Origin: Pontederia crassipes
Lineage: Eukaryota; Streptophyta; Magnoliopsida; Commelinales; Pontederiaceae
Assembly (NCBI GenBank): GCA_030549335.1
Contig: CM060197.1
Span: forward strand, 17,930,501-17,994,500
Length of the DNA stretch: 64,000 bases
Direction of reading: 5' to 3'
The notes beneath the pieces were generated by a model that worked only from the letters and a program-made list of their open reading frames with translations, was not told the DNA's origin and ran no database searches. Numbering within the stretch: the stretch's first letter is position 1; every line of letters starts with the position of its first letter. Below are positions 24,934 through 38,940 of this stretch, piece by piece. Position numbers and translations under genes: made by a program.

Positions 24934-27900
24934 GCCCTTAGGGATTAGAGTCTTAGAGTTAGGTTCAAAGCTATAAGTTATAGATACTTATTACAACCTT
25001 TGGGTGTCCTAAGAGGTGATAGATCTTTAGAACTTTAACTCTATTTCAAACCGAAGTTGAACCGTTACAATCAAAGATAGCGCTCTTAGGGATTAGAGTC
25101 TTAGAGTTAGGTTCAAGGCTATAAGTTATAGATACTTATGACAACCTTTGGGTGTCCTAAGAGGTGATAGATCTTTAGAACTTTAACTCTATTTCAAACC
25201 GAAGTTGAACCGTTACAATCAAAGATAACGCTCTTGGGGATTAGAGTCTTAGAGTTAGGTTCAAAGCTATAAGTTATAGATACTTATTACAACCTTTGGG
25301 TGTCCTAAGAGGTGATAGATCTTTAGAACTTTAACTCTATTTCAAACCGAAGTTGAACCGTTACAATCAAAGATAACGCTCTTAGGGATTAGAGTCTTAG
25401 AGTTAGGTTCAAAGCTATAAGTTATAGATACTTATGACAACCTTTGGGTGTCCTAAGAGGTGATAGATCTTTAGAACTTTAACTCTATTTCAAACCGAAG
25501 TTGAACCGTTACAATCAAAGATAACGCTCTTAGGGATTAGAGTCTTAGAGTTAAGTTCAAGGCTTTAAGTTATAGATACTTATGACAACCTTTGGGTGTC
25601 CTAAGAGGTGATAGATCTTTAGAACTTTAACTCTATTTCAACCCGAAGTTGAACCGTTACAATCAAAGATAACGCTCTTAGGGATTAGAGTCTTAGAGTT
25701 AGGTTCAAAGCTATAAGTTATAGATACTTATGACAACCTTTGGGTGTCCTAAGAGGTGATAGATCTTTAGAACTTTAACTCTATTTCAAACCGAAGTTGA
25801 ACCGTTACAATCAAAGATAACGCTCTTAGGGATTAGAGTCTTAGAGTTAGGTTCAAAGCTATAAGTTATAGATACTTATTACAACCTTTGGGTGTCCTAA
25901 GAGGTGATAGATCTTTAGAACTTTAACTCTTTTTCAAACCGAAGTTGAACCGTTACAATGAAATATAACGCTCTTAGGGATTAGAGTCTTAGAGTTAGGT
26001 TCAAAGCTATAAGTTATAGATAATTATGACAACCTTTGGGTGTCCTAAGAGGTGATAGATCTTTAGAACTTAAGTCAATTTCAAACCGAAGTTGAACCGT
26101 TACAATCAAAGATAACGCTCTTGGGGATTAGAGTCTTAGAGTTAGGTTCAAAGCTATAAGTTATAGATACTTATTACAACCATTGGGTGTCCTAAGAGGT
26201 GATAGATCTTTAGAACTTTAACTCTATTTCAAACCGAAGTTGAACCGTTACAATCAAAGATAACGCCCTTAGGGATTAGAGTCTTAGAGTTAGGTTCAAA
26301 GCTATAAGTTATAGATACTTATTACAACCTTTGGGTGTCCTAAGAGGTGATAGATCTTTAGAACTTTAACTCTATTTCAAACCGAAGTTGAACCGTTACA
26401 ATCAAAGATAACGCTCTTAGGGATTAGAGTCTTAGAGTTAGGTTCAAAGCTATAAGTTATAGATACTTATGACAACCTTTGGGTGTCCTAAGAGGTGATA
26501 GATCTTTAGAACTTTAACTCTATTTCAAACCGAAGTTGAACCGTTACAATCAAAGATAACGCTCTTAGGGATTAGAGTCTTAGAGTTAGGTTCAAAGCTA
26601 TAAGTTATAGATACTTATTACAACCTTTGGGTGTCCTAAGAGGTGATAGATCTTTAGAAGTTTAACTCTTTTTCAAACCGAAGTTGAACCGTTACAATGA
26701 AATATAACGCTCTTAGGGATTAGAGTCTTAGAGTTAGGTTCAAAGCTATAAGTTATAGATAATTATGACAACCTTTGGGTGTCCTAAGAGGTGATAGATC
26801 TTTAGAACTTAAGTCAATTTCAAACCGAAGTTGAACCGTTACAATCAAAGATAACGCTCTTGGGGATTAGAGTCTTAGAGTTAGGTTCAAAGCTATAAGT
26901 TATAGATACTTATTACAACCATTGGGTGTCCTAAGAGGTGATAGATCTTTAGAACTTTAACTCTATTTCAAACCGAAGTTGAACCGTTACAATCAAAGAT
27001 AACGCTCTTAGGGATTAGAGTCTTAGAGTTAGGTTCAAGGCTATAAGTTATAGATACTTATGACAACCTTTGGGTGTCCTAAGAGGTGATAGATCTTTAG
27101 AACTTTAACTCTATTTCAAACCGAAGTTGAACCGTTACAATCAAAGATAACGCTCTTAGGGATTAGAGTCTTAGAGTTAGGTTCAAAGCTATAAGTTATA
27201 GATACTTATGACAACCTTTGGGTGTCCTAAGAGGTGATAGATCTTTAGAACTTTAACTCTATTTCAAACCGAAGTTGAACCGTTACAATCAAAGATAGCG
27301 CTCTTAGGGATTAGAGTCTTAGAGTTAGGTTCAAGGCTATAAGTTATAGATACTTATGACAACCTTTGGGTGTCCTAAGAGGTGATAGATCTTTAGAACT
27401 TTAACTCTATTTCAAACCGAAGTTGAACCGTTACAATCAAAGATAACGCTCTTGGGGATTAGAGTCTTAGAGTTAGGTTCAAAGCTATAAGTTATAGATA
27501 CTTATTACAACCTTTGGGTGTCCTAAGAGGTGATAGATCTTTAGAACTTTAACTCTATTTCAAACCGAAGTTGAACCGTTACAATCAAAGATAACGCTCT
27601 TAGGGATTAGAGTCTTAGAGTTAGGTTCAAAGCTATAAGTTATAGATACTTATGACAACCTTTGGGTGTCCTAAGAGGTGATAGATCTTTAGAACTTTAA
27701 CTCTATTTCAAACCGAAGTTGAACCGTTACAATCAAAGATAACGCTCTTAGGGATTAGAGTCTTAGAGTTAAGTTCAAGGCTTTAAGTTATAGATACTTA
27801 TGACAACCTTTGGGTGTCCTAAGAGGTGATAGATCTTTAGAACTTTAACTCTATTTCAACCCGAAGTTGAACCGTTACAATCAAAGATAACGCTCTTAGG

Positions 27901-28500
27901 GATTAGAGTCTTAGAGTTAGGTTCAAAGCTATAAGTTATAGATACTTATGACAACCTTTGGGTGTCCTAAGAGGTGATAGATCTTTAGAACTTTAACTCT
28001 ATTTCAAACCGAAGTTGAACCGTTACAATCAAAGATAACGCTCTTAGGGATTAGAGTCTTAGAGTTAGGTTCAAAGCTATAAGTTATAGATACTTATTAC
28101 AACCTTTGGGTGTCCTAAGAGGTGATAGATCTTTAGAACTTTAACTCTTTTTCAAACCGAAGTTGAACCGTTACAATGAAATATAACGCTCTTAGGGATT
28201 AGAGTCTTAGAGTTAGGTTCAAAGCTATAAGTTATAGATAATTATGACAACCTTTGGGTGTCCTAAGAGGTGATAGATCTTTAGAACTTAAGTCAATTTC
28301 AAACCGAAGTTGAACCGTTACAATCAAAGATAACGCTCTTGGGGATTAGAGTCTTAGAGTTAGGTTCAAAGCTATAAGTTATAGATACTTATTACAACCA
28401 TTGGGTGTCCTAAGAGGTGATAGATCTTTAGAACTTTAACTCTATTTCAAACCGAAGTTGAACCGTTACAATCAAAGATAACGCCCTTAGGGATTAGAGT
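24934..28500 (+). repeat. Locally amplified zone (spacings of 9, 5 and 10 monomers)
   Basis: Between 24.9 and 28.5 kb the segment containing TTAAGTTCAAGGCTTTAAG, A44C and the C129A cassette is repeated at short, unequal intervals. The C129A site lies at 24691, 26022, 26761 and 28240: intervals 1331, 739 and 1479 bp, equal to 9, 5 and 10 monomers each less one base for the 147-bp unit. TTAAGTTCAAGG occurs near 24230, 25555 and 27772. The 5-monomer step lacks it, so that step copied only part of the block. The copy at 26634 has a private TTAGAAGTTT. Confidence 0.8.
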
Positions 28501-29577
28501 CTTAGAGTTAGGTTCAAAGCTATAAGTTATAGATACTTATTACAACCTTTGGGTGTCCTAAGAGGTGATAGATCTTTAGAACTTTAACTCTATTTCAAAC
28601 CGAAGTTGAACCGTTACAATCAAAGATAACGCTCTTAGGGATTAGAGTCTTAGAGTTAGGTTCAAGGCTATAAGTTATAGATACTTATGACAACCTTTGG
28701 GTGTCCTAAGAGGTGATAGATCTTTAGAACTTTAACTCTATTTCAAACCGAAGTTGAACCGTTACAATCAAAGATAACGCTCTTAGGGATTAGAGTCTTA
28801 GAGTTAGGTTCAAGGCTATAAGTTATAGATACTTATGACAACCTTTGGGTGTCCTAAGAGGTGATAGATCTTTAGAACTTTAACTCTATTTCAAACCGAA
28901 GTTGAACCGTTACAATCAAAGATAACGCTCTTGGGGATTAGAGTCTTAGAGTTAGGTTCAAAGCTATAAGTTATAGATACTTATTACAACCTTTGGGTGT
29001 CCTAAGAGGTGATAGATCTTTAGAACTTTAACTCTATTTCAAACCGAAGTTGAACCGTTACAATCAAAGATAACGCTCTTAGGGATTAGAGTCTTAGAGT
29101 TAGGTTCAAAGCTATAAGTTATAGATACTTATGACAACCTTTGGGTGTCCTAAGAGGTGATAGATCTTTAGAACTTTAACTCTATTTCAAACCGAAGTTG
29201 AACCGTTACAATCAAAGATAACGCTCTTAGGGATTAGAGTCTTAGAGTTAGGTTCAAAGCTATAAGTTATAGATACTTATGACAACCTTTGGGTGTCCTA
29301 AGAGGTGATAGATCTTTAGAACTTTAACTCTATTTCAAACCGAAGTTGAACCGTTACAATCAAAGATAACGCTCTTAGGGATTAGAGTCTTAGAGTTAGG
29401 TTCAAGGCTATAAGTTATAGATACTTATGACAACCTTTGGGTGTCCTAAGAGGTGATAGATCTTTAGAACTTTAACTCTATTTCAAACCGAAGTTGAACC
29501 GTTACAATCAAAGATAACGCTCTTGGGGATTAGAGTCTTAGAGTTAGGTTCAAAGCTATAAGTTATAGATACTTATT

Positions 29578-32500
29578 ACAACCTTTGGGTGTCCTAAGAG
29601 GTGATAGATGTTTAGAACTTTAACTCTATTTCAAACCGAAGTTGAACCGTTACAATCAAAGATAACGCTCTTGGGGATTAGAGTCTTAGAGTTAGGTTCA
29701 AAGCTATAAGTTATAGATACTTATTACAACCTTTGGGTGTCCTAAGAGGTGATAGATCTTTAGAACTTTAACTCTATTTCAAACCGAAGTTGAACCGTTA
29801 CAATCAAAGATAACGCTCTCAGGGATTAGAGTCTTAGAGTTAGGTTCAAAGCTATAAGTTATAGATACTTATGACAACCTTTGGGTGTCCTAAGAGGTGA
29901 TAGATCTTTAGAACTTTAACTCTATTTCAAACCGAAGTTGAACCGTTACAATCAAAGATAACGCTCTTAGGGATTAGAGTCTTAGAGTTAGGTTCAAGGC
30001 TTTAAGTTATAGATACTTATGACAACCTTTGGGTGTCCTAAGAGGTGATAGATCTTTAGAACTTTAACTCTATTTCAACCTGAAGTTGAACCGTTACAAT
30101 CAAAGATAACGCTCTTAGGGATTAGAGTCTTAGAGTTAGGTTCAAAGCTATAAGTTATAGATACTTATTACAACCTTTGGGTGTCCTAAGAGGTGATAGA
30201 TCTTTAGAACTTTAACTCTATTTCAAACCGAAGTTGAACCGTTACAATCAAAGATAACGCTCTTAGGGATTAGAGTCTTAGAGTTAGGTTCAAAGCTATA
30301 AGTTATAGATACTTATTACAACCTTTGGGTGTCCTAAGAGGTGATAGATCTTTAGAACTTTAACTCTTTTTCAAACCGAAGTTGAACCGTTACAATGAAA
30401 TATAACGCTCTTAGGGATTAGAGTCTTAGAGTTAGGTTCAAAGCTATAAGTTATAGATACTTATGACAACCTTTGGGTGTCCTAAGAGGTGATAGATCTT
30501 TAGAACTTAAGTCTATTTCAAACCGAAGTTGAACCGTTACAATCAAAGATAACGCTCTTGGGGATTAGAGTCTTAGAGTTAGGTTCAAAGCTATAAGTTA
30601 TAGATACTTATTACAACCTTTGGGTGTCCTAAGAGGTGATAGATCTTTAGAACTTTAACTCTATTTCAAACCGAAGTTGAACCGTTACAATCAAAGATAA
30701 CGCTCTTAGGGATTAGAGTCTTAGAGTTAGGTTCAAAGCTATAAGTTATAGATACTTATTACAACCTTTGGGTGTCCTAAGAGGTGATAGATCTTTAGAA
30801 CTTTAACTCTATTTCAAACCGAAGTTGAACCGTTACAATCAAAGATAACGCTCTTAGGGATTAGAGTCTTAGAGTTAGGTTCAAGGCTATAAGTTATAGA
30901 TACTTATGACAACCTTTGGGTGTCCTAAGAGGTGATAGATCTTTAGAACTTTAACTCTATTTCAAACCGAAGTTGAACCGTTACAATCAAAGATAACGCT
31001 CTTAGGGATTAGAGTCTTAGAGTTAGGTTCAAGGCTATAAGTTATAGATACTTATGACAACCTTTGGGTGTCCTAAGAGGTGATAGATCTTTAGAACTTT
31101 AACTCTATTTCAAACCGAAGTTGAACCGTTACAATCAAAGATAACGCTCTTAGGGATTAGAGTCTTAGAGTTAGGTTCAAAGCTATAAGTTATAGATACT
31201 TATGTCAACCTTTGGGTGTCCTAAGAGGTGATTGATCTTTAGAACTTTAACTCTTTTTCAAACCGAAGTTGAACCGTTACAATCAAATATAACGCTCTTA
31301 GGGATTAGAGTCTTAGAGTTAGGTTCAAAGCTATAAGTTATAGATACTTATGACAACCTTTGGGTGTCCTAAGAGGTGATAGATCTTTTGAACTTTAACT
31401 CTATTTCAAACCGAAGTTGAACCGTTACAATTAAAGATAACGCTCTTGGGGATTAGAGTCTTAGAGTTAGGTTCAAAGCTATGAGTTATAGATACTTATT
31501 ACAACCTTTGGGTGTCCTAAGAGGTGATAGATCTTTAGAACTTTAACTCTATTTCAAACCGAAGTTGAACCGTTACAATCAAAGATAACGCTCTTAGGGA
31601 TTAGAGTCTTAGAGTAAGGTTCAAAGCTATAAGTTATAGATACTTATGACAACCTTTGGGTGTCCTAAGAGGTGATAGATCTTTAGAACTTTAACTCTAT
31701 TTCAAACCGAAGTTGAACCGTTACAATCATAGATAACGCTCTTAGGGATTAGAGTCTTAGAGTTAGGTTCAAAGCTATAAGTTATAGATACTTATTACAA
31801 CCTTTGGGTGTCCTAAGAGGTGATAGATCTTTAGAACTTTAACTATATTTCAAACCGAAGTTGAACCGTTACAATCAAAGATAACGCTCTTAGGGATTAG
31901 AGTCTTAGAGTCAGGTTCAAAGCTATAAGTTATAGATACTTATTACAACCTTTGGGTGTCCTAAAAGGTGATAGTTCTTTAGAACTTTAACTCTATTTCA
32001 AACCGAAGTTGAACCATTACAATCAAAGATAACGCTCTTGGGGATTAGAGTCTTAGAGTTAGGTTCAAAGCTATAAGTTATAGATACTTATTACAACCTT
32101 TGGGTGTCCTAAGAGGTGATAGATCTTTAGAACTTTAACTCTATTTCAAACCGAAGTTGAACCGTTACAATCAAAGATAATGCTCTTAGGGATTAGAGTC
32201 TTAGAGTTAGGTTTAAAGCTATAAGTTATAGATACTTATTACAACCTTTGGGTGTCCTAAGAGGTGATAGATCTTTAGAACTTTAACTCTATTTCAAACC
32301 GAAGTTGAACCGTTACAATCAAAGATAACGCTCTTAGGGATTAGAGTCTTAGAGTTAGGTTCAAAGCTATAAGTTATAGATACTTATTACAACCTTTGGG
32401 TGTCCTAAGAGGTGATAGATCTTTAGAACTTTAACTCTATTTCAAACCGAAGTTGAACCGTTACAATAAAAGATAGCGCTCTTAGGGATTAGAGCCTTAG

Positions 32501-34607
32501 AGTTAGGTTCAAGGCTATAAGTTATAGATACTTATGACAACCTTTGGGTGTCATAAGAGGTGATAGATCTTTAGAACTTTAACTCTATTTTAAACCGAAG
32601 TTGAACCGTTACAATCAAAGATAACGCTCTTGGGGATTAGAGTCTTAGAGTTAGGTTCAAAGCTATAAGTTATAGATACTTATTACAACCTTTGGGTGTC
32701 CTAAGAGGTGATAGATCTTTAGAACTTTAACTCTATTTCAAACCGAAGTTGAACCGTTACAATCAAAGATAACGCTCTTAGGGATTAGAGTCTTAGAGTT
32801 AGGTTCAAAGCTATAAGTTATAGATACTTATGACAACCTTTGGGTGTCCTAAGAGGTGATAGATCTTTAGAACTTTAACTCTATTTCAAACCGAAGTTGA
32901 ACCGTTACAATCAAAGATAACGCTCTTAGGGATTAGAGTCTTAGAGTTAGGTTCAAGGCTATAAGTTATAGATACTTATGACAACCTTTGGGTGTCCTAA
33001 GAGGTGATAGATCTTTAGAACTTTAAATCTATTTCAAACCGAAGTTGAACCGTTACAATCAAAGATAACGCTCTTGGGGATTAGAGTCTTAGAGTTAGGT
33101 TCAAAGCTATAAGTTATAGATACTTATTACAACCTTTGGGTGTCCTAAGAGGTGATAGATCTTTAGAACTTTAACTCTATTTCAAACCGAAGTTGAACCG
33201 TTACAATCAAAGATAACGCTCTTAGGGATTAGAGTCTTAGAGTTAGGTTCAAAGCTATAAGTTATAGATACTTATGACAACCTTTGGGTGTCCTAAGAGG
33301 TGATAGATCTTTAGAACTTTAACTCTATTTCAAACCGAAGTTGAACCGTTACAATCAAAGATAACGCTCTTAGGGATTAGAGTCTTAGAGTTAGGTTCAA
33401 AGCTATAAGTTATAGATACTTATGACAACCTTTGGGTGTCCTAAGAGGTGATAGATCTTTAGAACTTTAACTCTATTTCAAACCGAAGTTGAACCGTTAC
33501 AATCAAAGATAACGCTCTTAGGGATTAGAGTCTTAGAGTTAGGTTCAAGGCTATAAGTTATAGATACTTATGACAACCTTTGGGTGTCCTAAGAGGTGAT
33601 AGATCTTTAGAACTTTAACTCTATTTCAAACCGAAGTTGAACCGTTACAATCAAAGATAACGCTCTTGGGGATTAGAGTCTTAGAGTTAGGTTCAAAGCT
33701 ATAAGTTATAGATACTTATTACAACCTTTGGGTGTCCTAAGAGGTGATAGATCTTTAGAACTTTAACTCTATTTCAAACCGAAGTTGAACCGTTACAATC
33801 AAAGATAACGCTCTTAGGGATTAGAGTCTTAGAGTTAGGTTCAAAGCTATAAGTTATAGATACTTATGACAACCTTCGGGTGTCCTAAGAGGTGATAGAT
33901 CTTTAGAACTTTAACTCTATTTCAAACCGAAGTTGAACCGTTACAATCAAAGATAACGCTCTTAGGGATTAGAGTCTTAGAGTTAGGTTCAAGGCTTTAA
34001 GTTATAGATACTTATGACAACCTTTGGGTGTCCTAAGAGGTGATAGATCTTTAGAACTTTAACTCTGTTTCAAATCGAAGTTGAACCGTTACAATCAAAG
34101 ATAACGCTCTTAGGGATTAGAGTCTTAGAGTTAGGTTCAAGGCTATAAGTTATAGATACTTATGACAACCTTTGGGTGTCCTAAGAGGTGATAGATCTTT
34201 AGAACTTTAACTCTATTTCAAACCGAAGTTGAACCGTTACAATCAAAGATAACGCTCTTAGGGATTAGAGTCTTAGAGTTAGGTTCAAAGCTATAAGTTA
34301 TAGATACTTATGACAACCTTTGGGTGTCCTAAGAGGTGATAGATCTTTAGAACTTTAACTCTATTTCAAACCGAAGTTGAACCGTTACAATCAAAGATAG
34401 CGCTCTTAGGGATTAGAGTCTTAGAGTTAGGTTCAAGGCTATAAGTTATAGATACTTATGACAACCTTTGGGTGTCCTAAGAGGTGATAGATCTTTAGAA
34501 CTTTAACTCTATTTCAAACCGAAGTTGAACCGTTACAATCAAAGATAACGCTCTTGGGGATTAGAGTCTTAGAGTTAGGTTCAAAGCTATAAGTTATAGA
34601 TACTTAT
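29578..34607 (+). repeat. Block R3, distant copy of the R1/R2 region
   Basis: R3 matches R1 at offset 14,498 from 29578, keeping C19G (29610) and T81C (29819) in separate monomers and keeping the ACAATCATAG monomer (near 31728) that R2 lost. Beyond the R1 end it continues with sequence following R2, offset 10,651, including the T143C cassette at 33735. R3 therefore represents the unit before the R1/R2 junction formed. Private changes include GAGTAAGG near 31615, GATAGTTC near 31976 and TTTAAATC at 33027. Confidence 0.85.
33402..34607 (+). repeat. 12-monomer duplication, copy A (partner 35178-36383)
   Basis: Offset 1,776 bp (12 x 148). Both copies carry T143C, A115T, then A37G with C45T (CTGTTTCAAATCG) in order. 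C45T with A37G occurs only in these two monomers, so they are sisters. No difference was seen over 1,206 bp. The match ends at 34608 (G here, T at 36384). Confidence 0.85.
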
Positions 34608-35177
34608 GACAACCTTTGGGTGTCCTAAGAGGTGATAGATCTTTAGAACTTTAAATCTATTTCAAACCGAAGTTGAACCGTTACAATCAAAGATAACGCT
34701 CTTGGGGATTAGAGTCTTAGAGTTAGGTTCAAAGCTATAAGTTATAGATACTTATGACAACCTTTGGGTGTCCTAAGAGGTGATAGATCTTTAGAACTTT
34801 AACTCTATTTCAAACCGAAGTTGAACCGTTACAATCAAAGATAACGCTCTTAGGGATTAGAGTCTTAGAGTTAGGTTCAAAGCTATAAGTTATAGATACT
34901 TATGACAACCTTTGGGTGTCCTAAGAGGTGATAGATCTTTAGAACTTTAACTCTATTTCAAACCGAAGTTGAACCGTTACAATCAAAGATAACGCTCTTA
35001 GGGATTAGAGTCTTAGAGTTAGGTTCAAAGCTATAAGTTATAGATACTTATGACAACCTTTGGGTGTCCTAAGAGGTGATAGATCTTTAGAACTTTAACT
35101 CTATTTCAAACCGAAGTTGAACCGTTACAATCAAAGATAGCGCTCTTAGGGATTAGAGTCTTAGAGTTAGGTTCAAG

Positions 35178-37360
35178 GCTATAAGTTATAGATACTTATG
35201 ACAACCTTTGGGTGTCCTAAGAGGTGATAGATCTTTAGAACTTTAACTCTATTTCAAACCGAAGTTGAACCGTTACAATCAAAGATAACGCTCTTAGGGA
35301 TTAGAGTCTTAGAGTTAGGTTCAAGGCTATAAGTTATAGATACTTATGACAACCTTTGGGTGTCCTAAGAGGTGATAGATCTTTAGAACTTTAACTCTAT
35401 TTCAAACCGAAGTTGAACCGTTACAATCAAAGATAACGCTCTTGGGGATTAGAGTCTTAGAGTTAGGTTCAAAGCTATAAGTTATAGATACTTATTACAA
35501 CCTTTGGGTGTCCTAAGAGGTGATAGATCTTTAGAACTTTAACTCTATTTCAAACCGAAGTTGAACCGTTACAATCAAAGATAACGCTCTTAGGGATTAG
35601 AGTCTTAGAGTTAGGTTCAAAGCTATAAGTTATAGATACTTATGACAACCTTCGGGTGTCCTAAGAGGTGATAGATCTTTAGAACTTTAACTCTATTTCA
35701 AACCGAAGTTGAACCGTTACAATCAAAGATAACGCTCTTAGGGATTAGAGTCTTAGAGTTAGGTTCAAGGCTTTAAGTTATAGATACTTATGACAACCTT
35801 TGGGTGTCCTAAGAGGTGATAGATCTTTAGAACTTTAACTCTGTTTCAAATCGAAGTTGAACCGTTACAATCAAAGATAACGCTCTTAGGGATTAGAGTC
35901 TTAGAGTTAGGTTCAAGGCTATAAGTTATAGATACTTATGACAACCTTTGGGTGTCCTAAGAGGTGATAGATCTTTAGAACTTTAACTCTATTTCAAACC
36001 GAAGTTGAACCGTTACAATCAAAGATAACGCTCTTAGGGATTAGAGTCTTAGAGTTAGGTTCAAAGCTATAAGTTATAGATACTTATGACAACCTTTGGG
36101 TGTCCTAAGAGGTGATAGATCTTTAGAACTTTAACTCTATTTCAAACCGAAGTTGAACCGTTACAATCAAAGATAGCGCTCTTAGGGATTAGAGTCTTAG
36201 AGTTAGGTTCAAGGCTATAAGTTATAGATACTTATGACAACCTTTGGGTGTCCTAAGAGGTGATAGATCTTTAGAACTTTAACTCTATTTCAAACCGAAG
36301 TTGAACCGTTACAATCAAAGATAACGCTCTTGGGGATTAGAGTCTTAGAGTTAGGTTCAAAGCTATAAGTTATAGATACTTATTACAACCTTTGGGTGTC
36401 CTAAGAGGTGATAGATCTTTAGAACTTTAACTCTATTTCAAACCGAAGTTGAACCGTTACAATCAAAGATAACGCTCTTAGGGATTAGAGTCTTAGAGTT
36501 AGGTTCAAAGCTATAAGTTATAGATACTTATGACAACCTTTGGGTGTCCTAAGAGGTGATAGATCTTTAGAACTTTAACTCTATTTCAAACCGAAGTTGA
36601 ACCGTTACAATCAAAGATAACGCTCTTAGGGATTAGAGTCTTAGAGTTAAGTTCAAGGCTTTAAGTTATAGATACTTATGACAACCTTTGGGTGTCCTAA
36701 GAGGTGATAGATCTTTAGAACTTTAACTCTATTTCAACCCGAAGTTGAACCGTTACAATCAAAGATAACGCTCTTAGGGATTAGAGTCTTAGAGTTAGGT
36801 TCAAAGCTATAAGTTATAGATACTTATGACAACCTTTGGGTGTCCTAAGAGGTGATAGATCTTTAGAACTTTAACTCTATTTCAAACCGAAGTTGAACCG
36901 TTACAATCAAAGATAACGCTCTTAGGGATTAGAGTCTTAGAGTTAGGTTCAAAGCTATAAGTTATAGATACTTATTACAACCTTTGGGTGTCCTAAGAGG
37001 TGATAGATCTTTAGAACTTTAACTCTTTTTCAAACCGAAGTTGAACCGTTACAATGAAATATAACGCTCTTAGGGATTAGAGTCTTAGAGTTAGGTTCAA
37101 AGCTATAAGTTATAGATAATTATGACAACCTTTGGGTGTCCTAAGAGGTGATAGATCTTTAGAACTTAAGTCAATTTCAAACCGAAGTTGAACCGTTACA
37201 ATCAAAGATAACGCTCTTGGGGATTAGAGTCTTAGAGTTAGGTTCAAAGCTATAAGTTATAGATACTTATTACAACCATTGGGTGTCCTAAGAGGTGATA
37301 GATCTTTAGAACTTTAACTCTATTTCAAACCGAAGTTGAACCGTTACAATCAAAGATAAC
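35178..37360 (+). repeat. Copy of 22751-24933, including second 12-monomer unit
   Basis: Offset 12,427 bp to 22751-24933. The first 1,206 bp is also the sister of 33402-34607. It extends through TTAAGTTCAAGG (36646), A44C, and the C129A cassette at 36991, ending where the left copy reads GCCCTTAG and this one GCTCTTAG. After it the array moves to 45-monomer-distant sequence (30.7-31.5 kb matches 37.4-38.1 kb, GTCAACC at offset 6,659). Confidence 0.8.
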
Positions 37361-38304
37361 GCTCTTAGGGATTAGAGTCTTAGAGTTAGGTTCAAAGCTA
37401 TAAGTTATAGATACTTATTACAACCTTTGGGTGTCCTAAGAGGTGATAGATCTTTAGAACTTTAACTCTATTTCAAACCGAAGTTGAACCGTTACAATCA
37501 AAGATAACGCTCTTAGGGATTAGAGTCTTAGAGTTAGGTTCAAGGCTATAAGTTATAGATACTTATGACAACCTTTGGGTGTCCTAAGAGGTGATAGATC
37601 TTTAGAACTTTAACTCTATTTCAAACCGAAGTTGAACCGTTACAATCAAAGATAACGCTCTTAGGGATTAGAGTCTTAGAGTTAGGTTCAAGGCTATAAG
37701 TTATAGATACTTATGACAACCTTTGGGTGTCCTAAGAGGTGATAGATCTTTAGAACTTTAACTCTATTTCAAACCGAAGTTGAACCGTTACAATCAAAGA
37801 TAACGCTCTTAGGGATTAGAGTCTTAGAGTTAGGTTCAAAGCTATAAGTTATAGATACTTATGTCAACCTTTGGGTGTCCTAAGAGGTGATTGATCTTTA
37901 GAACTTTAACTCTTTTTCAAACCGAAGTTGAACCGTTACAATCAAATATAACGCTCTTAGGGATTAGAGTCTTAGAGTTAGGTTCAAAGCTATAAGTTAT
38001 AGATACTTATGACAACCTTTGGGTGTCCTAAGAGGTGATAGATCTTTTGAACTTTAACTCTATTTCAAACCGAAGTTGAACCGTTACAATCAAAGATAAC
38101 GCTCTTGGGGATTAGAGTCTTAGAGTTAGGTTCAAAGCTATGAGTTATAGATACTTATTACAACATTTGGGTGTCCTAAGAGGTGATAGATCTTTAGAAC
38201 TTTAACTCTATTTCAAACCGAAGTTGAACCGTTACAATCAAAGATAACGCTCTTAGGGATTAGAGTCTTAGAGTTAGGTTCAAAGCTATAAGTTATAGAT
38301 ACTT

Positions 38305-38940
38305 ATGACAACCTTTGGGTGTCCTAAGAGGTGATAGATCTTTAGAACTTTAACTCTATTTCAAACCGAAGTTGAACCGTTACAATCAAAGATAATGCTC
38401 TTAGGGATTAGAGTCTTAGAGTTAGGTTCAAAGCTATAAGTTATAGATACTTATGTCAACCTTTGGGTGTCCTAAGAGGTGATAGATCTTTAGAACTTTA
38501 ACTCTTTTTCAAACCGAAGTTGAACCGTTACAATCAAATATAACGCTCTTAGGGATTAGAGTCTTAGAGTTAGGTTCAAAGCAATAAGTTATAGATACTT
38601 ATTACAACCTTTGGGTGTCCTAAGAGGTGATAGATCTTTTGAACTTTAACTCTATTTCAAACCGAAGTTGAACCATTACAATCAAAGATAACGCTCTTGG
38701 GGATTAGAGTCTTAGAGTTAGGTTCAAAGCTATAAGTTATAGATACTTATTACAACCTTTGGGTGTCCTAAGAGGTGATAGATCTTTAGAACTTTAACTC
38801 TATTTCAAACCGAAGTTGAACCGTTACAATCAAAGATAACGCTCTTAGGGATTAGAGTCTTAGAGTTAGGTTCAAAGCTATAAGTTATAGATACTTATTA
38901 CAACCTTTGGGTGTCCTAAGAGGTGATAGATCTTTAGAAC
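38305..38940 (+). repeat. Four-monomer marker block C75T / A37T / A23T with GCAATAAG
   Basis: A run of monomers carrying C75T (AATGCTC) with TATGTCAACC, then A37T with CAAATATAAC and T114A (GCAATAAG), then A23T (CTTTTGAAC) with G58A (GAACCATT). The same ordered run occurs near 48.0-48.4 kb and 49.7-50.2 kb, and only its first part near 56.4 and 60.1 kb. It is the leftmost appearance of a right-half subfamily block and sits at the change of variant spectrum. Confidence 0.75.
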
